Below, one piece after another: positions 1 to 4,796 of a stretch of DNA of 5,216 bases. Each line of letters starts with the position of its first letter. Position 1 is the stretch's first letter. The stretch lies in NCBI GenBank assembly GCA_051745935.1, contig JBNJEM010000571.1:1-5216 (forward strand), in the 5' to 3' direction. The DNA is from JBNJEM01 sp051745935 (GTDB taxonomy: Bacteria > Planctomycetota > Planctomycetia > Pirellulales > Pirellulaceae). The position numbers and the translations under genes are program-made. The notes under the pieces were generated by a model, which was not told where the DNA came from, searched no databases, and saw only the letters and a list, made by a program, of their open reading frames with translations.

Positions 1-131
1 AAAAATCCCGTGAATTTCCCTTCCCCGATGACAGACATATGTCGCCAGCCCGGGCAGCCCCCCATATGTACGTTCTGATTGTTCTCATTCGAAAGCGCGG
101 CCGTGCTTCATCCAGGACCTGATCCCAAACC
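1..131. other. Gene-free leading edge
   Basis: No coding frame with credible composition is visible here. The only patterns are a 10-bp palindrome, GACATATGTC, at 34-43, whose core CATATGT recurs at 63-69. No promoter, terminator or RNA gene could be supported. A gene may end just outside the window. Confidence 0.4.
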
Positions 132-356
132 GTGATATCGGAGCTGGCACCAGACCTCCTGATCCGAGACGCTTGGCCACCACCGGCTGTTTCGATGCAT
201 CCGCTCATGGAATCGCCCCCGATCCGTGTCAGCGGTGAGGTCCGTGGTGACACATTCCGGCTGACCGATTGCTCCGTGGACCATGGATCCATGTGGGCGA
301 AAAAGGACGTGATGGGAACAGAAACCACCGCTGACTCGGATAGCACGGATGAGTGA
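132..356 (+). CDS. Possible small hypothetical protein (doubtful)
   Basis: This frame starts with GTG at 132 and would encode 74 residues; in-frame ATG codons at 195 and 207 give shorter versions, the latter 49 residues. I do not recognise it. From about 207 onward the translation has a protein-like composition, with the motif IRVSGEVRGDTFRLTD and an acidic, threonine-rich tail ending DSDSTDE; about two thirds of third codon positions are G or C, and G is frequent at first positions. Against it: no Shine-Dalgarno sequence precedes any of the starts, no domain is visible, and the frame is short. It could equally be the 3' remnant of a longer gene. Its TGA stop overlaps a GTG at 353 that opens another frame to 628, but that frame has poor, Gly/Pro/Arg-rich composition and is not called. 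Confidence 0.2.
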   Translation: MISELAPDLLIRDAWPPPAVSMHPLMESPPIRVSGEVRGDTFRLTDCSVDHGSMWAKKDVMGTETTADSDSTDE

Positions 357-602
357 GGAAGACAGCGAACAGCGGGCGAGCATGTCCAAATAGGGGGCTT
401 CCATGTCTGTCTTCGACCTGTGTCCGGGGCCACCCAAACACCGGCCACGGCCCCTGTGCCAAGCCGGAATGCCCAGTTGACCGGGGTTCCGTGAGATTCT
501 CGGGCATGTTGGCGGCTGAGCCCAGCAAGGGCGGGGGACGCCGAGTGGGGCTGGGCCCATGCCGTGCGCCGAACCTCGGGGGCTGGCTGGCCCGGGTTGA
601 CG
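357..602. other. GC-rich non-coding gap with hairpins
   Basis: No convincing gene lies here; open frames on both strands give Pro/Arg/Gly-rich translations typical of chance frames in GC-rich DNA. Inverted repeats include GGGGCC at 426-431 against GGCCCC at 449-454, and AACC-t-CGGG at 572-580 against CCCG-GGTT at 592-598 with one bulged base. No U-tract follows either, so they are not standard intrinsic terminators. The gap ends at the promoter of the downstream pair. Confidence 0.4.
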
Positions 603-631
603 TTGAGTGCGGGGTTCCCCACGTGTAGACT
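603..631 (+). promoter_or_regulatory. Promoter for the DUF4258/YgiT pair, probably leaderless
   Basis: A -35-like TTGAGT at 603-608 and a -10-like TAGACT at 626-631 are separated by 17 bases; each matches the sigma70 consensus at four of six positions. The -10 ends only six bases before the ATG at 638, so transcription would be expected to begin at or within a base or two of that ATG. No purine-rich Shine-Dalgarno sequence precedes the start, which fits a leaderless mRNA. The element matches are moderate, so this is an inference from spacing. Confidence 0.45.
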
Positions 632-637
632 GTGGAT

Positions 638-964
638 ATGGAACAAGAAAGCGACATTCTGAACCGAGTGAGAGACGCTGCGCGGAGGCGGATTCTCTTC
701 CTGCCCCATGCTCTGCAGCAGATGCTCCGACCCGACCGAATGATCCGCGGGAGGGAAGTCAGGGAGGTGATCGAGGAAGGCGAGATCATCGAAGACTACC
801 CGACGGACGCCCGCGGCCACAGTTGCCTGATGCTCGGGAAGCCCGGTGCACGTCCTATCCATGTTGTCTGTGCGCCGAAGGATGAATACGTGGCAGTAGT
901 CACGGCGTATCTGCCTGATGAAGACGAATGGTCAGTCGATTTCAAGACGAGGAAGAAGAGATGA
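638..964 (+). CDS. DUF4258 domain protein (putative toxin of a TA pair)
   Basis: The product has 108 residues, a normal size for a stand-alone DUF4258 protein. Family features seen in order are a basic N-terminal helix, the LPHALQQM segment with His24, a VREVIEEGEIIEDYP segment (41-55), GRPIHVV-like PGARPIHVV (69-77), a strand with VVTAY (87-91), and the closing W98-SVD motif followed by a basic tail. DUF4258 proteins often sit beside a YgiT-type zinc-finger gene and are regarded as likely toxins of type II toxin-antitoxin pairs; activity here is inferred, not shown. ATG at 638 is preferred over the GTG at 632 because the -10 box ends at 631 and position 638 fits the expected transcription start. 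The stop overlaps the next gene's start by four bases (ATGA), indicating translational coupling. Confidence 0.8.
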   Translation: MEQESDILNRVRDAARRRILFLPHALQQMLRPDRMIRGREVREVIEEGEIIEDYPTDARGHSCLMLGKPGARPIHVVCAPKDEYVAVVTAYLPDEDEWSVDFKTRKKR

Positions 965-1173
965 AATGCATTCATTGCCAAGGCGAACTGAAGCGTGGCA
1001 CAACCCCCCTTCACATCGATCGGAAGGGATGTCACCTGCTTCTTGATGCCGTTCCCGCTTGGGTGTGTTCGCAATGCGGTGAACCCTATTTCGATGAAGC
1101 GGAAGTCGATGCCATCCAGGATCTGGCGGAATCGGTCGAGAAGCAAGCAGGTGCGCTGACTCCCAGCGCATGA
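961..1173 (+). CDS. YgiT-type (MqsA N-terminal-like) zinc-finger protein, putative antitoxin
   Basis: The product has 70 residues. Two CxxC pairs, Cys3/Cys6 (CIHC) and Cys36/Cys39 (CSQC), are spaced as in the zinc-binding N-terminal half of E. coli MqsA, and the following GEPYFDEAEVDAIQ segment is characteristic of YgiT-type zinc fingers. It lacks the C-terminal helix-turn-helix half of full-length MqsA, so DNA binding and autoregulation of the MqsA kind would need another explanation. The start is set by the ATGA overlap with the DUF4258 gene and by AGGA at 950-953, seven bases upstream inside that gene. With its partner it forms a two-gene operon and probably neutralises or regulates it. 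The toxin-first, zinc-finger-second order is like MqsR/MqsA. Family assignment is firm; the antitoxin role is inferred from the family and the context. Confidence 0.85.
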   Translation: MKCIHCQGELKRGTTPLHIDRKGCHLLLDAVPAWVCSQCGEPYFDEAEVDAIQDLAESVEKQAGALTPSA

Positions 1174-1192
1174 GAAATGTGGCGAACACGGC

Positions 1193-1393
1193 GCTCAACG
1201 CGACGCGGAAGAACGCCATCAGCGTGGAGCGCGTTGTGCTGGTGCGGGCGAGATGAGTGCGTAAGTCCGAGGAAGGGGCTCGGGCGTAGCCGGTTCTCCG
1301 AACGGATCTGCCTCGCCCCAGTGCGGCCACCGCGGGGACGCGGTGCAGGTCCAGGGAGACAAAGAGAAACGCCCCCGGCCCAACCCGTGGACC
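1193..1393. other. Non-coding region dense in inverted repeats (possible structured RNA or element end)
   Basis: Several helices can be traced by eye: CAACGCG 1196-1202 with CGCGTTG 1230-1236, enclosing ACGC 1203-1206 with GCGT 1222-1225; GGGCGAG 1246-1252 with CTCGCCC 1312-1318, enclosing GGCT 1277-1280/AGCC 1288-1291 and GTTC 1293-1296/GAAC 1300-1303; CACCGCG 1328-1334 with CGCGGTG 1339-1345, a perfect 7-bp stem capped by GGGA, a GNRA tetraloop when read on the plus strand; and GGTCCAGGG 1348-1356 with CCC-g-TGGACC 1384-1393. The helices are nested or consecutive and do not clash. No coding frame here has credible composition. No known RNA family was recognised. GC richness makes chance pairing possible. 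It could be a small RNA, the folded end of a mobile element, or relic DNA. Confidence 0.35.
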
Positions 1394-1573
1394 GCTTCGG
1401 CAGTCGTTAAGGAAGACAGTGCCTCCGACCGACGGCGGGTTGTCTCGACGCGCGCTTCGCTGAAGAATGAAGGAAAGCCCGGCGCCAACGAACACCTCCT
1501 CACCCGGAGGCCCCCATGTGTATCGCAACGCGTATTGCTTTGCCCCCACTCGTGCCGATGATGGTCGCCGGCA
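1394..1573. other. Non-coding remainder of the gap after the TA pair
   Basis: No gene is supported. Short hairpins are visible at 1495-1510 (CCTCC/GGAGG) and at 1552-1574 (GTGCCG/CGGCAC), the latter abutting the point where the minus-strand gene loses credible coding sequence. A minus-strand open frame passes through, but its translation here is Arg/Ser/Pro-rich. Confidence 0.35.
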
Positions 1574-1969
1574 CATGAATTCGTTCAGCTTACTGCGAAG
1601 CTGTTCAAGGTCACCATTCGACTCATCATAGCCCGCGACAATGGCTTGCACCTTGTCCGCAATTTCTTCGGGCGTCATGCTGCTCGGCCCCGGATGCCAC
1701 CAGGCCATGTGGTCGTGCACGAATTCCAACATCTCTGTTTTCGTTCCAAACCAATGGAACGTTCCCATCCCACTTCCGCGGATCGGAGCGGGAGCATCGG
1801 AGTAGGCGAACAGCCCCCAGGAGGTTGCGGTCGGCTTGAACTCGTGGGAGGCTGAAAAGGCGTCGTTCAATTGTTCGTCGGTTGGCGGTGTTGTGATGGG
1901 ATCTTCCGAAAGTGCTAACCGGGTTTCGTTGTAGGAAGGACAGCAAGAGAAAAACGCACCATGATTCAT
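1574..1969 (-). CDS. Unrecognised protein, credible part only; 3' end probably lost
   Basis: I do not recognise the family. Translation begins at ATG 1969-1967, chosen over an in-frame ATG at 2017 because a strong GGAGG lies four bases upstream. About 132 residues look genuine: an N-terminal MNHGAFFSCCPSYNE segment with a Cys9-Cys10 pair, a GMGTFHWFGTKTEMLEFV segment (67-84), a WWHPG motif (90-94), and a helical stretch from TPEEIADKV (99-107) to LRSKLNEFM (124-132). There is no signal peptide or membrane helix, so it is probably cytoplasmic. Beyond residue 132 the frame stays open to a TGA at 932-934, but becomes Arg/Ser/Pro-rich and runs antisense through the YgiT gene and the end of the DUF4258 gene, so I treat that part as read-through of unrelated DNA after a truncation or frameshift. 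It lies 93 bp downstream of the VWA gene, same strand, and may share its transcript. Confidence 0.55.
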
Positions 1970-2063
1970 CACTCCTCCGTGACTCTTTCGTGAAAAGCTC
2001 CAGGTTTCTGGATGCACTCTCGGCTATCTTGATGATCGCGGATTTCTGCAATCAGTTCCGACA

Positions 2064-2696
2064 TCACATCATCTGCTCACGTTCCTCATCCGTGAATTCA
2101 TTCTTCACCTCCTCTCCCGCACTAGCTTGGGCTCGCATGCGTGCGACCTTGGCACCGACGGCGTCATACGCCGCACTTACCTTGCTTGGCGAGTACTGTG
2201 CGACGCCGGCGGCCTGAACGCCCATCCCCCCGGCTTCCGAGAAAGCATCCTGATTGGCACCCAAGAAGGTAAAGTGCCACTGGTACTTGGCCTGCTGATG
2301 CTCAATCATCTTTTTGACCTGCGATTTGGAGAACTCCACGCTTGAATTCTCCATCCCGTCGGTCATGATCACGAACAGCACCAATCCGGGGCGATCTTTC
2401 TCTTCCAGAGCAGCGAGCCGTTGGCCGGTTTCGTTGATCGCCCGTCCGACGGCATCAAGCAGAGCCGTCATTCCTCTGGGATGCAGCTCATATTTGGGCA
2501 CATCTTGGCTCGGCACGCCTTTGTGCACGAATTCGTACTCCGTGTCGAACTGGACAAGCGTAAGCAAGGCCTCGCCCTGTCCCTTTCCCAGATCCTGGAT
2601 GAACGAATTCACGCCACCTTCCGCGTCCTCTCGGATGGCGTCCATCGAGCCGCTACGGTCCACGACAAGCGTCACGTCGGTTAGGTCGGGTCGCAT
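2064..2696 (-). CDS. von Willebrand factor type A (VWA) domain protein
   Basis: The product has 210 residues and is almost entirely one VWA domain. The metal-ion-dependent adhesion site is complete: DRSGS (Asp13, Ser15, Ser17), Thr77 in RGMTALLDAVG, and Asp113 in IMTDGMEN. Such domains bind a divalent cation and mediate protein-protein contacts. No signal peptide, membrane helix or second domain is present, so it should be a soluble cytoplasmic protein. The C-terminal third is helical and charged, ending EFTDEEREQMM. The start at 2696 is supported by AAGGA at 2709-2705, eight bases upstream; the longer open frame back to 2825 adds 43 residues without the feel of coding sequence and would bury the ribosome-binding site. 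Stand-alone VWA proteins often work with a neighbouring partner; here the only close same-strand neighbour is the unrecognised gene at 1969. The exact role is unknown. Confidence 0.85.
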   Translation of the reverse strand: MRPDLTDVTLVVDRSGSMDAIREDAEGGVNSFIQDLGKGQGEALLTLVQFDTEYEFVHKGVPSQDVPKYELHPRGMTALLDAVGRAINETGQRLAALEEKDRPGLVLFVIMTDGMENSSVEFSKSQVKKMIEHQQAKYQWHFTFLGANQDAFSEAGGMGVQAAGVAQYSPSKVSAAYDAVGAKVARMRAQASAGEEVKNEFTDEEREQMM

Positions 2697-3040
2697 GCTG
2701 GTGTTCCTTTCAGAGTAATGGTTGCTGGTGAGCCACGGCGTCACGGGCCTTCGCGGCTTCGGACACGAGGTCGCTAGACGAGCTTCATATGCGACGATTG
2801 TTTTCCCGGAGTTTTGAGGGATCATTCTCCCGCAACAAATGCGTGTTTCCAGCCGGCCACGATTTTGCCTATCGATTCCAGATGGTCGGCACGTCCAACT
2901 ACAGTTCGTGTCCGTAATAAAATCACAGATTTCGGGATGGTATGGAGGAATTTGTGCACACGTTGCGGTCTGTTACGTTCCGGGCAGCCACATTGGACCC
3001 AACCGGTAGCGGAGCAATCCCGGAACTGTCCATAGCTCGG
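2697..3040. other. Intergenic gap between the SUMF1 and VWA genes
   Basis: No gene is supported on either strand. It should contain the 5' untranslated region and promoter of the VWA gene, but I found no minus-strand pair of -35 and -10 boxes good enough to call. It includes the inverted repeat listed at 2977-3026. Confidence 0.4.
2977..3026. repeat. Perfect 8-bp inverted repeat downstream of the SUMF1 gene
   Basis: GTTCCGGG at 2977-2984 is repeated inverted as CCCGGAAC at 3019-3026, with 34 bases between. It begins 14 bases after the stop of the minus-strand SUMF1 gene. The long loop and lack of a following U-tract argue against an ordinary intrinsic terminator; it may still stabilise the mRNA 3' end, bind a protein, or be chance. 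Confidence 0.3.
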
Positions 3041-3988
3041 TTAGTCGACTTCGCTCTTCTCCATACTTCCTTCGTCTGACGCATCCACCACCTCTCGGAC
3101 CACACGGAATCCCAAGGAGTGATTGCCTCTCGTCGTAGAGCCAAGGCAACGAAATGACGACCGGCACAACGAGCCCCAATAAAACCAGCAGCCACCGCGT
3201 TTTACCCCTCGCGAGTCACTAATGGACCGTCTCCCATCGTTATCGTGGTCGTTTCCATCGTACCATTCACACAACTCCCACACATTTCCGTGCACGTCGT
3301 AAAGGCCGAACGCGTTCGGCCTCTTCCGTCCCACTTTGTGTGGATACTTCTCGCCCACCTGCCGCGTGTTTTCCTGGAACCAAGCGTAGTCGCTCAGTTT
3401 GGAAATATCGTTACCAAAACTGTAGTTCGTTGTGGTGCCGCCTCGGCAGGCATACTCCCATTCCGCCTCCGTCGGCAATCGGTACATCACATTCTCCCTC
3501 TCACTCAACCTTCGGCAAAAACCCTTCGCGTCCTCCCATCGGACATGCACCGCCGGATAGTCTGCACCCTCCATGACGTACTTTTCGCCTCGCCACGGGT
3601 GTGTACCCATCACTGCTTCCCATTGATCCTGCGTCACTTCCGTCACGCCAACGTAAAACGGTGTCGTAATCCGGACCCGATGCTGAGGTTGGCCAGGGCT
3701 TAGTGACTCTGGTGCCCCCATCATGAATTCGCCCGCCGGGATCAATCGCAACTTCATCCTGATGCTGTCGGTGATTTTCACGGGTTTTCCAAGCTTCTTC
3801 GCAATTGCCTTTTGCCGTGCGGCAGCCTTCGCCATCGCAGCTTTTACTGCAGCCTTGCCGGACCCGGAGTGCTCTTGAGCAGTGGATTTTCCTTGTTCGT
3901 TAGGAACAAGCACGTCACATCCAGCAACAATCGACGCAGATCCGACCACGAAAAGACCCACCATTAACTGGACTCTTCTTCCTTTCAT
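3041..3988 (-). CDS. SUMF1/formylglycine-generating-enzyme-fold lipoprotein
   Basis: The product has 315 residues. The N-terminus has a basic KGRR, a hydrophobic core (6-22) and a lipobox V21-A22-G23-C24, so it should be exported and lipid-anchored at Cys24. A Lys/Ala-rich linker (about 44-68) leads to one SUMF1 domain, about 72-298, with landmarks RLIPAGEFMMG (81-91), EVTQDQWEAVMG (117-128), RLPTEAEWEYACRGG (170-184), GLYDVHGNVWELCEWY (228-243) and a terminal GFRVVRE. True formylglycine-generating enzymes carry two active-site cysteines after an RGGS motif; here the segment is RGG-Cys267, with Cys275 in the second position but Tyr270 where the first would fall, so sulfatase activation is unlikely. 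A short acidic tail follows. AAGG at 4003-4000 lies 11 bases before the start, and the signal peptide requires this start. Envelope binding or a non-FGE role is plausible; the substrate is unknown. Confidence 0.88.
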   Translation of the reverse strand: MKGRRVQLMVGLFVVGSASIVAGCDVLVPNEQGKSTAQEHSGSGKAAVKAAMAKAAARQKAIAKKLGKPVKITDSIRMKLRLIPAGEFMMGAPESLSPGQPQHRVRITTPFYVGVTEVTQDQWEAVMGTHPWRGEKYVMEGADYPAVHVRWEDAKGFCRRLSERENVMYRLPTEAEWEYACRGGTTTNYSFGNDISKLSDYAWFQENTRQVGEKYPHKVGRKRPNAFGLYDVHGNVWELCEWYDGNDHDNDGRRSISDSRGVKRGGCWFYWGSLCRSSFRCLGSTTRGNHSLGFRVVREVVDASDEGSMEKSEVD

Positions 3989-4105
3989 CGAATTCGCTGC
4001 CTTGTTTTATGGTGTTAGACTGCAAAACGCTCACCACATGTCCTCACATCAGCGTACCAGTAGAGTTGTTGCATCGCAAACGGAAATGGTACATGCCGGC
4101 AACAC

Positions 4106-4786
4106 TCAGAAGCAACTGTTAGAATGATACATGAGTAACGGACGCGATGACCGAGGAAACCGAATCTCCCGTCCTGGCGAGACCTGACCGGCCACGTAGC
4201 TCACCTTGTCCACAACCTGACCTTGAGCATCCAGCAGCTCAATTTCGTCACCGCTGTTGTTCAAAGGCATCTGCCTAGCTGCCAAACGGACTTTCAATTC
4301 TGCCTTTGGGGCGAGAACTCCGTTCAACCGCACGGTGTGTCCCGCCTCGTCTCGCAGCTGCCAGCCTGCGAGGTCAACTGGTTCATTTGCACCATTCTTG
4401 AGCCTCAGCCACTCGTTGCCTTCGTCACGTCCTTCGGAGTTCGGAAGCAAGGTCGATATCCGAACGCCAATTTTCTTCTCAGAAGAACGTGGCCACCTTG
4501 CTGCCAGCTTCGGAGCCGTCCCGCTGAAGAGAAACCGGGTAAACACGGCAAAGTGGTCCGATCCGAAGGTTTCGGTGCTTTTCTTTCCCAGGGTAAAATC
4601 CCCGGCCTACCTGCCGAGCACGTACATACAGTCAATCGGCCCGGCTCCGGCGAATTGTGGATCGTCACGCCACGTCCCAGTGATGCGAATGGGAAGCATT
4701 TGACTGTTCCGCTGTTTCATCGCTATACTCCGGAAAGTGGCGGACCTTACCCCCGCAGGAGTAATGGAGACCCCGTAAGATGTTGC
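4106..4786 (-). pseudogene. Decayed C-terminal fragment of an EEP-family nuclease/phosphatase with lamin tail domain
   Basis: Reading the minus strand from 4786, one frame gives MKQRNSQMLPIRITGTW (from 4720), then DDPQFAGAGPIDCMYVLGR, a TAG stop at 4609-4607, then AGDFTLGKKSTETFGSDHFAVFTRF in the same frame, and a lamin tail domain from about 4470 (KIGVRISTLLPNSEG, GNEWLRLKN, LAGWQLRDEAGHTV, SGDEIELLDAQGQVVDKVSY, GREIRF) to the stop at 4106. SDH (4561-4553) matches the conserved Ser-Asp-His end of the endonuclease/exonuclease/phosphatase fold, and GPIDCMYV resembles its ID-Y motif. The N-terminal part carrying the other catalytic residues is absent: a stop (4789-4787) and a plus-strand gene occupy its place. 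A GTG at 4546 opens the longest uninterrupted piece, but the homology clearly continues upstream of it. It is most likely an inactive relic. A sequencing error could explain the TAG but not the missing 5' part. Confidence 0.75.
4700..4729 (+). promoter_or_regulatory. Sigma70-type promoter for the membrane protein gene
   Basis: TTGACT at 4700-4705 and TATACT at 4724-4729 each match the consensus at five of six positions and are 18 bases apart. Transcription would start near 4736, giving a leader of about 60 bases before the ATG at 4797. It lies within, and antisense to, the decayed EEP gene. Confidence 0.6.
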
Positions 4787-4796
4787 CTAGAAAGAA

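Noticed and set aside
34..69. Repeated CATATGT motif and a 10-bp palindrome as an operator
   Set aside because: Only two short copies, with no promoter or gene tied to them.
426..454. Intrinsic terminator from the GGGGCC/GGCCCC hairpin
   Set aside because: Long loop and no U-tract afterwards.
108..560. Minus-strand open frame of 150 codons
   Set aside because: Composition rich in Trp, Cys, Pro and Arg, no start signal, typical of a chance frame in GC-rich DNA.
353..628. Plus-strand frame starting at the GTG that overlaps the stop at 354-356
   Set aside because: The overlap looks like coupling, but the translation is Gly/Pro/Arg/Cys-rich without recognisable structure and ends within the promoter region.
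229..789. Minus-strand open frame of 186 codons
   Set aside because: Its first third is antisense to the DUF4258 gene and the rest is Pro/Arg/Ser-rich; no motif or ribosome-binding site.
1177..1503. Small frames on both strands in the gap after the YgiT gene
   Set aside because: Arg/Ser/Pro-rich translations; the inverted repeats explain the sequence better than coding does.
3245..3703. Plus-strand open frame of 152 codons
   Set aside because: Entirely antisense to the well-supported SUMF1 domain.
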